Shown one piece after another: positions 32,544-41,843 of a stretch of DNA of 64,000 nucleotides (positions are counted from its first letter, which is position 1; every line of letters starts with the position of its first letter). Both the position numbers and the translations under genes were made by a program. Below the pieces are notes generated by a model. That model did no database searches, was not told where the DNA came from, and saw nothing but the letters and a program-made list of their open reading frames with translations. This DNA is from J014 sp964486055 (GTDB lineage: Bacteria > Acidobacteriota > Blastocatellia > Pyrinomonadales > Pyrinomonadaceae), in assembly GCA_964486055.1 (NCBI GenBank), contig CAZALE010000001.1:310001-374000 (forward strand), written 5' to 3'.

Positions 32544-33313
32544 TGCAGATGCAGCAGGAGAGGGTCAGGATATTGGTTACTAATGATGACGGGATACACT
32601 CTGAGGGAATAAGAGAGTTAGAAAAGTCACTCAGTGAGATAGGCGATGTATTCGTTGTAGCGCCTGAATCCGAGATGTCTGCTGCATCTCATAGCTTGAC
32701 TATATCCAGACCCCTCAGGATCCGCCAAATAGATGAGAGGCGATGGACGGTCGATGGCACCCCAACTGATTGCGTGACTCTTGCGATCAACAAGATAATA
32801 CCCGTAGAATTAAAACCTCATATCTGTGCTTCGGGCATAAATCATGGTCCTAATTTAGGCGATGACGCAACTTATTCTGGAACAGTAGCCGGAGCAATGG
32901 AAGCAACTATATTGGGAATACCGGGAGTTGCATTCAGCCTCGTAAGCAACGGGAATGAGGAAGATTTTTCCGAGGCTGCCAGAGTAGCGAAAGAAATCAT
33001 AAAAAAAGTTATTAAAGAGGGAATTCCCCCCGGAACGCTTCTAAATGTGAACATTCCCCTGCGAAAGCCAAAGGGTATTAAAATAACGAAGCAGGGCTTG
33101 AAAAATGCAAAACCGATAATATCTGAGCACATAGATCCTAGAGGAAAGCCATATTACTGGATAGGTGAGGAGCGAAGAGGTTTTCATGCCGAGGGAAACA
33201 CAGACTTCGAGGCGATAGAAGAAGGATATGTCTCAATTACCCCTATGCGATGTGACCTGACAAGTTATGACGCCATCGAATCACTAAAAAGTTGGGAGTA
33301 TCTTAGCATTTAA
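32543..33313 (+). CDS. surE: 5'/3'-nucleotidase SurE
   Basis: A 256-residue metal-dependent acid phosphatase that hydrolyses nucleoside monophosphates in stationary phase. It has RILVTNDDGIHSEGI (metal-binding Asp pair), APESEMSAASHSLTI, DGTPTDCVTLAI, SGINHGPNLGDDATYSGTVAGAMEA and LLNVNIP. Partnering with pcm downstream is a classic arrangement, both linked to survival during starvation. It overlaps the rpsU stop codon. Confidence 0.94.
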   Translation: MQMQQERVRILVTNDDGIHSEGIRELEKSLSEIGDVFVVAPESEMSAASHSLTISRPLRIRQIDERRWTVDGTPTDCVTLAINKIIPVELKPHICASGINHGPNLGDDATYSGTVAGAMEATILGIPGVAFSLVSNGNEEDFSEAARVAKEIIKKVIKEGIPPGTLLNVNIPLRKPKGIKITKQGLKNAKPIISEHIDPRGKPYYWIGEERRGFHAEGNTDFEAIEEGYVSITPMRCDLTSYDAIESLKSWEYLSI

Positions 33314-33375
33314 TGTCACTATCGATCAGCTAGCCTTTAGTTTTCTTGTTTTTGATTTTATAATCTCTTTCAGCA

Positions 33376-34056
33376 ATGAACGGAGCCTTGCTTTTCTACA
33401 AAAAAGCACATAACGATGAGTATGGATTGCTGCGGGAAAAGATGATATCCCATTTGCGTGAGCACTACGGTATAAAGGATTCAGCGGTGTTGGAGGTAAT
33501 GCGGAAAATTCCTAGAGAATTATTTGTTCCAGAAGCTCTCAAGTCCCAAGCTTACAGAGACAATGCACTTCCCATATCTGCCAATCAAACAATTTCACAG
33601 CCTTACATAGTTGCACGAATGACTGAATTGTTAGAACTTCAGGCGTCCTTTAGAGTTCTTGAAATTGGCACAGGATCTGGCTATCAGACTGCAGTATTGG
33701 CTCATCTAGCGAAAGCCGTTTATTCGATAGAGCGAATTCCAGAGCTTGCCGAAGAAGCGAAGAGTAGATTGAAACAATTAGGTATTTTGAATGTATTGAT
33801 CCGCTGTGGTGATGGCACTCTTGGTTGGGAAACTTACGCTCCATTCGATGCAATTATAGTCACTGCTGGAAGTCCAAAAGTTCCTGAACCTCTGGTTTTA
33901 CAACTGAAGGTTGGGGGACGAATGGTTTTGCCGGTTGGAAAGGAAAAACAATCCCAAAGGCTAATTCGTGTAACTCGGGCGGAACGCACTTACTCTATTG
34001 AGGATTTTGGAGCCTGTGCTTTCGTGCCACTGATAGGAGAATACGGGTGGAGCTAG
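33376..34056 (+). CDS. pcm: Protein-L-isoaspartate O-methyltransferase
   Basis: A 226-residue SAM-dependent enzyme that methylates isoaspartyl residues, repairing aged proteins. It shows LFVPEALKSQAYRDNALPI, SQPYIVARMTELL, VLEIGTGSGYQTAVLA (SAM-binding GxGxG), RIPELAEEA, GDGTLGW, FDAIIVTAG, QLKVGGRMVLPVG and ITRV-like C-terminal strands. It lies 60 bases after surE, the usual partner gene. Confidence 0.93.
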   Translation: MNGALLFYKKAHNDEYGLLREKMISHLREHYGIKDSAVLEVMRKIPRELFVPEALKSQAYRDNALPISANQTISQPYIVARMTELLELQASFRVLEIGTGSGYQTAVLAHLAKAVYSIERIPELAEEAKSRLKQLGILNVLIRCGDGTLGWETYAPFDAIIVTAGSPKVPEPLVLQLKVGGRMVLPVGKEKQSQRLIRVTRAERTYSIEDFGACAFVPLIGEYGWS

Positions 34057-34102
34057 CCTCCATAAAATCTGCCAGCGAAACTAATCAGTTTGATTTGAAA
34101 TT

Positions 34103-34813
34103 ATGGAGTTTTTACGAGATTTTTTTCATTATCTTAATCCGAAAGTCATAATAGAGACTCTTCTGGTTTGGTTAGGCCCATTTACATACATAGGGCTTTT
34201 TCTAATAGTATTCGCTGAAACCGGACTAGCTATAGGATTCTTCCTGCCTGGAGACTCTCTACTAGTAGTTGCAGGGCTTTTTGCAGCTGCCGGTAAACTG
34301 AATCTGTGGATCATGATGGTAACTCTTTTCGTAGCAGCTGTGGTCGGAGACGCCGTCGGTTATTACTCAGGTAAAAAGGTAGGGCAAGCGATTTTTACTC
34401 GCCCTAAATCGAGGTTTTTCAATCCGAAACATCTCAAGCGCGCTCATGAATTTTATGAAAAACATGGCGGAAAAACCATAATTCTCGCTCGTTTTGTGCC
34501 TATTGTTCGTACCTTCGCTCCCATTGTAGCCGGAGCGGCAGATATGCGATATAGAGATTTTTTTGTTTACAACGTGGTAGGAGGATTTCTATGGGTTACC
34601 AGTATGCTGCTCACTGGGTATTTCTTAGGAGAAGCGGTTGAGAGAGTGTTTGGAATAAAACTAGAGGATCATATTGAAAAAGTCGTGGTAATCGTGGTTT
34701 TCTTATCGATTCTGCCAATAATACATGAGTATCTGAAGGAAAAATACAAGAGAAAAGAAGAGGAACAGCCCGAAAAAAACTCAACAGTTACCGTTAATAC
34801 CGAAAGCTCATAA
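34103..34813 (+). CDS. DedA-family membrane protein (VTT domain)
   Basis: A 236-residue inner-membrane protein with the DedA landmarks FAETGLAIGFFLPGDSLLVVAG, GDAVGYYSGKKVGQ, FYEKHGGKTIILARFVPIVRTFAPIVAGAADM and VVGGFLWVTSMLLTGYFLG. The family is linked to lipid scrambling and flipping and to undecaprenyl-phosphate recycling. The Lys/Glu-rich C-terminus is cytoplasmic. It is 46 bases after pcm and may be read from the same transcript. Confidence 0.88.
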   Translation: MEFLRDFFHYLNPKVIIETLLVWLGPFTYIGLFLIVFAETGLAIGFFLPGDSLLVVAGLFAAAGKLNLWIMMVTLFVAAVVGDAVGYYSGKKVGQAIFTRPKSRFFNPKHLKRAHEFYEKHGGKTIILARFVPIVRTFAPIVAGAADMRYRDFFVYNVVGGFLWVTSMLLTGYFLGEAVERVFGIKLEDHIEKVVVIVVFLSILPIIHEYLKEKYKRKEEEQPEKNSTVTVNTESS

Positions 34814-35029
34814 GATGATCAGTAAGAATTCGCTCTAATACGGTTGTATCAGAGATAAGAGTCTCTATGTCGTGGAGTTTCTTCTTATGCCGTAGAGTAT
34901 TATGAAAATTCATGCCATGCGCTGATATCAGGTACTTGAATGAAGCTATCAGCTCAAATAAATATTACAAGCGCTTGATGTCATAAGATTTGACAAGCTG
35001 TCTGGTGTAACATAAAATCTAGCTTTAAT

Positions 35030-35106
<77 letters not shown>

Positions 35107-35310
35107 TTAAAAACTAAAAAGAGATCAAACGCCTCTCTGATTCTATTGTTTAGCTTGCTCTTTTAATGCTCTGATACTAATCCTCAAAACAAGATCACTA
35201 AGAAGCGTTGCTTAGTATCGCGCATTATAAATCTCGTAAAGATTTCTGCATGTTCTGGTGATACAGCGAATGACTTTGTTAATTGAATTTCATTTTTAAT
35301 TAGAGATTTA

Positions 35311-38112
35311 CTAGTTGTGATTGCCGTTTCTGCTCAGACATTTTCTAAGATACTGACCAGTGTAGGATTTTTCGTTGGAGGCTATCTCTTCAGGTGTGCC
35401 CTCTGCTACGATATGACCTCCACCAATTCCGCCTTCTGGACCTAAGTCGATTACGTAATCTGCTGTTTTTATTACCTCTAGATTATGTTCGATTACTAGT
35501 AGACTTGCACCTCCTGACACCAACGCTCGGAAGGCAGATAAAAGTTTCTTTACGTCCTCAAAGTGTAAGCCGGTCGTTGGCTCATCAAATATATAAAGAG
35601 TTCTTGAATTATCTTTTTGGAGTAAGTGAGCAGCCAGTTTGATTCTTTGTGCTTCACCACCGGAGAGTGTAGTCGCAGACTGTCCGAGACGTAGATAACC
35701 GAGACCTATCGTATCTAGGATTTTCAGTTTATTGACTATCTTGTTAGAATCCTTGAAAAACAAAATAGCCTCTTGTACGGTCATTTGCAGAACCTCGTGA
35801 ATATTTTTACCCTTGTATTTCACCTCTAAAATCTCATCCTTAAATCTTGTTCCTTTACATTCCTCACAAGTTAACTCAACATCGGCTAGAAATTGCATTT
35901 CTACGATCACTGTTCCGCTTCCTTGGCACACTTCACATCTTCCACCTGGCACATTGAAGGAAAAATGAGCAGCGTCGTAATTTCTAGCTCTTGCAGTCAT
36001 TGTGGAGGCGAAGATTTCGCGTATTGCATCGTAGATTTTAAGATAGGTTACAGGATTTGAACGAGGTGTCTTTCCTATCGGAGATTGGTCAACTAAGATT
36101 ACATTGTCTATTAACTCAGTACCTTTTATTTCTTTAAATGCTCCAACTTTACCTTGCCACTCCCCTTTTTGCTTTTTTAATCCTGCATACAAAACATCGT
36201 ACACGAGAGTCGACTTACCAGAACCAGAGACTCCGGTTATGCAGACTAACATATCGAGTGGGATTTTGACGGTTATGTTTTTCAAGTTGTGTTCCCTTGC
36301 TCCTACTACCTTCAGCATACGGCTAGATTTTGGTTTCCGGCGTTGTGTTGGCACTTTTATTCTGGCTTCACCGCGCAGATATTTCGCAGTCAAAGAGTTT
36401 TCATTCTTCAAAAGATCTTCAAAAGTTCCTTGAAAAACGACGTTACCACCTAACTCCCCGGCTTGAGGACCTAGATCAATTATGTGATCTGCAGATCTCA
36501 TCATTTCTTCATCATGCTCGACTACTAGAACGGTATTTCCTATATCCCGTAAATTTTCTAGTATCTTTATCAATCTCGAGTTATCTCTGGGATGTAGTCC
36601 GATAGAAGGCTCATCGAGCACATAGAGAGCTCCAACTAGAGAAGATCCGAGATTAGTGGCTAATTGTATTCTTTGGGCTTCGCCTCCAGACAATGTGGAG
36701 GCCAGGCGATCTAAAGTTAAGTATTCCAACCCAACATCGCACAAGAATTTTAATCTGCGCTTTATTTCAATCAACAGTTTCTCAGCTATTTTTTCTCTTT
36801 CGGGCGTGAGTCTTAAATTATCGAAAAAGTCTTTAGCTTCGGCTATTGAGAGGCTTACCACCTCCGGTAAGGATTTACCGGCTATTTTTACATCGCGGGC
36901 TTCGCGCCTTAGTCTTCCACCATTACAGTCTGGGCAAATCGTATAGCCTCTGTACTTGGACAGAAACACTCTGACATGTAACTTGTATTTTTTGGTTTCC
37001 AGCCACCGGAAAAACCCCGTGATACCAAACCAACCATCTGCTCCTTCCCATATAAGCTTTTTTTGTTCCTCTGTCAGACTTAAGAAGGGCACATCTACCG
37101 GTATATTAGCCTTACGAGCAAATTTCAGAAGCTTTTCTTGCGCCCAGTCTTGATTGGGCTTTGTAAAAGGTTCTACGGCACCTGCCTCCAGGCTCAACAA
37201 TGGATTTGGAATTACTAGGTCTTGATCAATGCCGGTTGTATTTCCAAATCCTTGACATGTAGGACATGCTCCAAAAGGTGAGTTAAAGCTAAAGAGCGCT
37301 GGTTCTGGTTGTTCATAGACAGTTCCGTCGTATTTGCATATAAATTTATCAGCGAACCTTAATTTACGTCCGTCCGTCGTCCAAATGATTGCCTCGCCAG
37401 TTTCACGAAAACAAATTTCTAGTGAATCAACGAGCCTCTGTCTGATCGAATTTGAGGCTTTTAGCCTATCAACCAACACAAATGTATCTGTGAAATCTTC
37501 GAATGAATAATCCTCTATTTTATGAAGCTCGATTACCTGGTCTTGACGGAAAAATCGCGAAAATCCTTGCTGCATTAAGTTCAATAAAAGCGCATCTTTT
37601 TTTAATTTTTTGTCTTGAGTTTTTATTGGAAATAAAACGTAAAATCTAGTCTCTTTTTCGAGTTCATTTAAAATTTCCTCGGCAGCGGATTCTGGGGAAT
37701 CTTTTTTTACTTCTCGACCACAATTTCTGCAGAATGTTTGTCCTACGCGCGCAAATAATAATCTGAGATAATCATAGATTTCGGTTTGTGTAGCTACAGT
37801 AGATCTTGGATTTCGGGTGGAGTTTTTCTGTCGAATAGCGATGGCAGGTGCTATTCCTGTTATTTCATCTACGTCTGGTTTATCCATTCTCTCGAGAAAT
37901 TGACGAGCATAGGCTGAGAGTGATTCTACATATCTTCTCTGTCCTTCGGCATATATCGTATCAAATGCCAGAGAGGATTTACCTGACCCTGAAACTCCTG
38001 TTATTACTGTTAATTTGTTCACAGGAATGCGCACGGATATGTTCTTCAGGTTGTGTACACGAGCCCCTTTGACTTCTATTACATCCTCTTGTTGTTTCAG
38101 ATTGGCCTTCAT
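35311..38112 (-). CDS. uvrA: Excinuclease ABC subunit A
   Basis: A 933-residue DNA damage-recognition ATPase. The two ABC modules each have Walker A (GVSGSGKSSLAFD near residue 38 and GVSGSGKSTLVYDV near residue 630), LSGGEAQRIQLA and LSGGEAQRIKLA signatures, and Walker B/DEP(S/T)GLH. Zinc fingers are visible (CRNCG with CKYDG-type, CPTCQGFG, and CEVCQGSG with CEECKGTRF). It is a standard-length nucleotide-excision repair gene. An MFS gene lies upstream on the same strand, 38 bases before its start. Confidence 0.96.
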   Translation of the reverse strand: MKANLKQQEDVIEVKGARVHNLKNISVRIPVNKLTVITGVSGSGKSSLAFDTIYAEGQRRYVESLSAYARQFLERMDKPDVDEITGIAPAIAIRQKNSTRNPRSTVATQTEIYDYLRLLFARVGQTFCRNCGREVKKDSPESAAEEILNELEKETRFYVLFPIKTQDKKLKKDALLLNLMQQGFSRFFRQDQVIELHKIEDYSFEDFTDTFVLVDRLKASNSIRQRLVDSLEICFRETGEAIIWTTDGRKLRFADKFICKYDGTVYEQPEPALFSFNSPFGACPTCQGFGNTTGIDQDLVIPNPLLSLEAGAVEPFTKPNQDWAQEKLLKFARKANIPVDVPFLSLTEEQKKLIWEGADGWFGITGFFRWLETKKYKLHVRVFLSKYRGYTICPDCNGGRLRREARDVKIAGKSLPEVVSLSIAEAKDFFDNLRLTPEREKIAEKLLIEIKRRLKFLCDVGLEYLTLDRLASTLSGGEAQRIQLATNLGSSLVGALYVLDEPSIGLHPRDNSRLIKILENLRDIGNTVLVVEHDEEMMRSADHIIDLGPQAGELGGNVVFQGTFEDLLKNENSLTAKYLRGEARIKVPTQRRKPKSSRMLKVVGAREHNLKNITVKIPLDMLVCITGVSGSGKSTLVYDVLYAGLKKQKGEWQGKVGAFKEIKGTELIDNVILVDQSPIGKTPRSNPVTYLKIYDAIREIFASTMTARARNYDAAHFSFNVPGGRCEVCQGSGTVIVEMQFLADVELTCEECKGTRFKDEILEVKYKGKNIHEVLQMTVQEAILFFKDSNKIVNKLKILDTIGLGYLRLGQSATTLSGGEAQRIKLAAHLLQKDNSRTLYIFDEPTTGLHFEDVKKLLSAFRALVSGGASLLVIEHNLEVIKTADYVIDLGPEGGIGGGHIVAEGTPEEIASNEKSYTGQYLRKCLSRNGNHN

Positions 38113-38150
38113 AAAATTTCAGCGTAACAGATGTATGATTCAATGAAAAG

Positions 38151-39410
38151 CTAGGCACTTTGTTTTTCGGTCTGCAGCGCTTGCTGACTTTTCATCCTCA
38201 TTAACCAAAAGATCCCAGAGCTGCTGCTCATGGCACCCGCTAAGGCTGCGAGAATCTGAACTGGCAGAACTGTAAGAAAGATTCCAGCGGCGTAGCTGGA
38301 GAGACTGAAGACTGTGATTTCGGCTCCTCGATCCAGCGTCGATATTCTAGCTCTTATATAGTCAGGTAATGATCTTTGAAACATTGTTTCCTGAACCGCG
38401 TATTCGACCCCGACGATCGCTCTAGATATGAGAATGAATAGTGCGGCTAATGGCAGAGAGGAGACAAAACCTCCTATCATGAAAAATATTCCATGTAAGA
38501 TCAGCATCAAGCCTACAAAATTGATTTCTTGTTTCTTTGCCTCTACGATGCTACCGACTTTATGAGCTATGAGCATACCTAAAGTCAATCCTATTCCATT
38601 CGCAGTCATAAGAAACGACATTACAAAGTCAGGATTTGAGGTATTAAAGACCTGAACTGCCAATCCCTCAAAAATTAGAAAGGTTGCGCCACCTCCGATA
38701 GCCCATATTATGTTCATCATCAGAATGGTGAGAGCGAAGGAATTACCAAAGGCGTAATGTAACCCCTCTTTTAACTCATAGGCAAAAGATTCTTTTTTCC
38801 TTTCCCGGGTCTCTTGTTGCTCCATTGAGTCCGCTGGAATTAGCCACACGGAGAATGCAGAGATCAGAAAAGATATAGAGTTGACCAGAAAAGCAGCCTT
38901 GTACCCGAGGGTTGATGCTACTATACCGCCGAGTGCTGCGCCTATAGCCATTAATAGGAATCTAGATGAAAACATTAGTGCAACGCCGGACAGTAACCCT
39001 TCTTTCCCTGTTAAATTAGGAACTGCTGCCGATTTAGCCCCATCGAAGAATGCAGCCGTAGCGGACAGGATAGCCGAACCTATGTATGCAAGCCATAAGT
39101 CCTCGCGCGTGTCGATGAAAAGAAAAATTAAAGCTAAACCCGCCCTGATTATATCGGTAATCAGCATTATCTGTTTTCGCGAAAAGAGATCTGCTACAGT
39201 GCCAGCAATTGGCATAAGCAATGCCCATGGCAAAGTACGGCATAATAACAAAAGTCCAGCTGCTTCTGGCGATGCTTCTGATACGATTCTTACGAGTCCT
39301 AGTCCAGCAATGTAATTAAACCAATTACCAAGCTCTGAGACTAGTTGCCCCAAAAAGAGATTTCTAAAATTTCTGTTACTTTTCAATAATTCAGTGTAAC
39401 TAAGACTCAT
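38151..39410 (-). CDS. MFS transporter of the MFS_3/EntS type
   Basis: A 419-residue protein with about 12 transmembrane helices. The N-terminal FLGQLVSELGNWFNYIAGLGLVRIV and the loop DLFSRKQIMLITD (motif A-like) are typical of the MFS_3 group of efflux proteins, which includes enterobactin exporters and macrolide-type efflux proteins. Substrate cannot be told. It stands upstream of uvrA on the same strand. Confidence 0.8.
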   Translation of the reverse strand: MSLSYTELLKSNRNFRNLFLGQLVSELGNWFNYIAGLGLVRIVSEASPEAAGLLLLCRTLPWALLMPIAGTVADLFSRKQIMLITDIIRAGLALIFLFIDTREDLWLAYIGSAILSATAAFFDGAKSAAVPNLTGKEGLLSGVALMFSSRFLLMAIGAALGGIVASTLGYKAAFLVNSISFLISAFSVWLIPADSMEQQETRERKKESFAYELKEGLHYAFGNSFALTILMMNIIWAIGGGATFLIFEGLAVQVFNTSNPDFVMSFLMTANGIGLTLGMLIAHKVGSIVEAKKQEINFVGLMLILHGIFFMIGGFVSSLPLAALFILISRAIVGVEYAVQETMFQRSLPDYIRARISTLDRGAEITVFSLSSYAAGIFLTVLPVQILAALAGAMSSSSGIFWLMRMKSQQALQTEKQSA

Positions 39411-39844
39411 AAGAGAAAATGGCTCAAAATAATAGTTTATAACAGCTGGATGTGTTTTCGGGAAAGCCTGTCTAAAATTTAGTGAGATTTCAGATTGAAT
39501 GTCAGATCAAACCAAATCTAGGATAAAAGGTCTGTATTTCAGGAGCGGCAGACTCTGATATTCTAAGATGTCTGATATTCTAAGACGATGTATCTAATGA
39601 TGAACCTGACGGCCTTTTTAGGTTCAATATGGCAATTTAGGCGAGTTATATGCTGTTCAAACAATTGTTAAGATATGAGTTTAAGATGGCATCCGCGATT
39701 TTTATTGAAAAGGCGGACAGAGAAATGAAAGGCCAGTAACATAACATCCCTTTTCCTCAATAAAAGTCTAAATATCAAAACTCGATAATTTTTGTGATTG
39801 CTATCGGGGCTTTTTCACTAAATGTCCAGTGAAGAGTTGTAAAA
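39411..39844. other. Intergenic region with small repeats
   Basis: A 434-base stretch with no supported gene. It holds a 17-bp tandem repeat (39554-39570, 39571-39587; two mismatches at the end) and an inverted repeat TGAACCT (39601-39607) with AGGTTCA (39620-39626). Near 39783-39812, CGATA/TATCG followed by GGGCTTTTT could be a weak plus-strand terminator, though no plus-strand gene precedes it. Confidence 0.45.
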
Positions 39845-40321
39845 TCAGGGGCGCGGTAATTTTTCGTCAGAGATCAGATGAAATATGGCAGATGCCATTC
39901 CCTGAAAATATTGGGCTCTAATAAGCGCCTCCATCAAGATTTCGAAGATCGGCCTTAGCTTTTGTGGCGCAGGGATTTGTTTCTTCAAATCTTCATCCGA
40001 GATTAAAAAGGAAAACCCCTTTTTTCGAGTTTCATCAACCTCGGCTAAGTATTTTAGAACCGCTTGTCTGTCGGGCAGAGCTTCGGGTAATGTCCACTCG
40101 AATGGATCATCCCATAGTCGAGTGGTAATTCCACCAAATGCTTGCTCTACCGCACCAGCAGATCTCAATATGCATTCACCGCATGAATTGTAGGGGAAAA
40201 ACGCATTCTTTGGTTGCCAATACAGCTTTGGCTCGGGCACTTTGATAATCAAATCAGAAGATCTCTTATGAAGTTTTTCAAATTCTCTGTCGAGTAGCTC
40301 AACAATGATTTTCTCTTTCAT
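39845..40321 (-). CDS. DinB-like four-helix protein, divergent
   Basis: A 158-residue soluble, helical protein. It has a pattern of DinB-like proteins: FEKLHKRSSDLIIKVPEPKLYWQP, then CGECILRSAGAVEQAFGG and a C-terminal EALIRAQYFQGMASAIFHL. The three conserved metal-binding histidines of DinB enzymes are not obvious (Gln/Arg occupy one of the places), so it may be a non-metal member. Function unknown; homologues include mycothiol- or bacillithiol-dependent enzymes. Confidence 0.4.
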   Translation of the reverse strand: MKEKIIVELLDREFEKLHKRSSDLIIKVPEPKLYWQPKNAFFPYNSCGECILRSAGAVEQAFGGITTRLWDDPFEWTLPEALPDRQAVLKYLAEVDETRKKGFSFLISDEDLKKQIPAPQKLRPIFEILMEALIRAQYFQGMASAIFHLISDEKLPRP

Positions 40322-40584
40322 AAATGGTCCAGAGTGAAGTGAAATGATTTGAGAAAAAGTTTCTTAATCGCTGAATATTTAAATCACAGCAAAGTTACAG
40401 CAAATCAAATTGTCAAAATTTCTAGTATAAGATTCTCAGCTCGAGACCATTCTATTTTAAGCTTTTTATGAGGACAACAAAAGCAAGGCAGAAGGTCCGG
40501 CGTCAATTGTAGAGTTGTTGATACTCGGAGTGATGATGCAATGTTTTAAATGGGGCAATTTTACCTATGAATGCTCGAAGGGAA
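40322..40584. other. Intergenic region downstream of rpsT
   Basis: About 260 bases between the DinB-like gene and the rpsT terminator hairpin. No gene or RNA was recognised. Confidence 0.4.
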
Positions 40585-40619
40585 AGTAGCGCAGACTCTG
40601 TGGGGAAGCCTGCGCTACT
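40585..40619 (-). terminator. rpsT terminator hairpin
   Basis: AGTAGCGCAG (40585-40594) and CTGCGCTACT (40610-40619) form a perfect ten-base-pair stem. On the minus strand the tail is TTCCCTT, so the U-run is weak. It lies 37 bases after the rpsT stop. Confidence 0.7.
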
Positions 40620-40656
40620 TGGGTATGAGGAGAAAATTGAAGGAGGTAGTGAGGCA

Positions 40657-40923
40657 TTAAGGAGCTAGTTTGTTGATTTGTAATGTGAGGCGCGATTTGT
40701 AGCGGGCTGCTGTGTTTTTGTGCAGAATTCCTTTGCTGACAGCTTTGTCTATCTTGCTGATGGTCGGATTGAGCAATTCTAAACACAATTCTTTGTTGCC
40801 GCTGGAAATTGCAGAACGTAGCTTCTTTATTTGAGTCCTCAGGCTCGAACGAAGACTACGATTGCGTTCCCGTCTTTTTTCGTTTTGTCTTGCCCTTTTT
40901 GCTGCTGACTTATGATTTGGCAT
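40657..40923 (-). CDS. rpsT: 30S ribosomal protein bS20
   Basis: An 88-residue basic helical protein that binds 16S rRNA. It has the family start MPNHKSAAKRARQNEKRRERNRSLRS and the C-terminal SKGILHKNTAARYKSRLTLQINKL. It is a single-gene transcript with a strong promoter. Confidence 0.95.
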   Translation of the reverse strand: MPNHKSAAKRARQNEKRRERNRSLRSSLRTQIKKLRSAISSGNKELCLELLNPTISKIDKAVSKGILHKNTAARYKSRLTLQINKLAP

Positions 40924-40958
40924 CGCTTAATCTGTCCTTCCAGCTAACGAAAAAAATA

Positions 40959-40987
40959 GTATTACAAAATCGAGTTGTTTATGTCAA
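40959..40987 (-). promoter_or_regulatory. rpsT promoter
   Basis: On the minus strand TTGACA (plus 40982-40987) and TAATAC (40959-40964) are 17 bases apart, about 36 bases upstream of ATG. It is the closest match to consensus seen in the window. A-tract repeats lie just upstream. Confidence 0.82.
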
Positions 40988-40996
40988 GCGCTCCTC

Positions 40997-41040
40997 AAAA
41001 AATTACGATTTTTTTTTGAAAAAATTACGATTTTTTTTTG
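40997..41040 (-). repeat. 22-bp perfect tandem repeat of A/T tracts upstream of the rpsT promoter
   Basis: Two identical 22-base copies (40997-41018 and 41019-41040). On the minus strand each has nine A then a short TCGT core and six T. The block lies nine bases upstream of the -35 box, the region where UP elements contact the RNA polymerase alpha subunit. Separate explanation: terminator of the upstream gene ending at 41049. Confidence 0.7.
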
Positions 41041-41048
41041 ATCAAAAG

Positions 41049-41825
41049 TTAAATTTTTAGGTCTTTCTTTATTTCTTTAAGGTTTCGAGGTTTTTGAAAG
41101 ATTGTTTCCGGGATCGTTTTATTATAGGTCACATTTATGTAGTTAACTCTCCAAGTCGGAACATCATTTTGATAATGATCAATAATCAGCGGTGTTAATA
41201 TTCCTTGAATTTCAACAAACTGTGCATATCTATCATATTCGATTATTTCTTTCCCTTCTTTATTCTTGGTTTTATAGATAACTTTTACTGGTAGATTCTG
41301 ATCAGATATTTCAAATTCGACTTCGAAACCGTCAGGATAAGAAAGTTTTACGACATCATTTCTTTTTCCTATGTCGCCTGGGCGTTTGCCTATATGAGAC
41401 AATGTGGCTTTCTCTAGCTTCCAGTAGCCCATTAGTAGATTATACAAGCTGGTTCTCATAGACTTCTTAAAATTTGAGAGTTCATCATCAGTTTGGTCTC
41501 TTAGGATGTTTCTGGAGAAATCTGCAAACCATCCCTTGTCTGCTATATTTGCCTGGATTATTCTCTCTCCAGAGCTTTTAAACTCTGTTATTTCGCGGTT
41601 TGGGAGAACTATAACGTCTAGAAACTTATCAGTTCTGTACGGAGTTCCATCACGAAAGAGGGTAAAATTTCCTTCGCTGACTATAGTCCTTATTTGCAGA
41701 TATTTTTGATTACCTACTTTATCTAGAACTTTTTGGATCAAAAGCTCAGCTGTATTAGATGAGTTTTGTCCGAAAGCCGGGCCAAAATAAAAGAGCAAGA
41801 GATAAAGTGGTATGAGAAATTTCAT
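41049..41825 (-). CDS. Secreted protein, LolA/outer-membrane lipoprotein-sorting-like fold
   Basis: A 258-residue protein with a signal peptide (residues 3-20, cut near FGQ). The mature part has alternating beta strands with LIQKVLDKVGNQKYLQIRTIVSEGNFTLFRDG, a VVKLSYPDGFEVEFEISDQNLPVKVIYK segment and a C-terminal NVTYNKTIPETIFQKP. The layout resembles LolA-like lipoprotein-sorting proteins and their acidobacterial relatives, but no family-specific motif was found. It is 19 bases downstream of the PpiD-like gene, on the same strand, so both probably act in envelope assembly. Confidence 0.5.
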   Translation of the reverse strand: MKFLIPLYLLLFYFGPAFGQNSSNTAELLIQKVLDKVGNQKYLQIRTIVSEGNFTLFRDGTPYRTDKFLDVIVLPNREITEFKSSGERIIQANIADKGWFADFSRNILRDQTDDELSNFKKSMRTSLYNLLMGYWKLEKATLSHIGKRPGDIGKRNDVVKLSYPDGFEVEFEISDQNLPVKVIYKTKNKEGKEIIEYDRYAQFVEIQGILTPLIIDHYQNDVPTWRVNYINVTYNKTIPETIFQKPRNLKEIKKDLKI

Positions 41826-41843
41826 TTGGAAAACTTTTCTATT

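Noticed and set aside
38881..39315. 144-codon plus-strand frame
   Set aside because: Antisense to the MFS transporter, whose helices and motifs are clear.
39554..39587. 17-bp tandem repeat in an intergenic region, considered as a CRISPR remnant or operator
   Set aside because: Only two adjacent copies without spacers; no cas gene and no nearby regulator.
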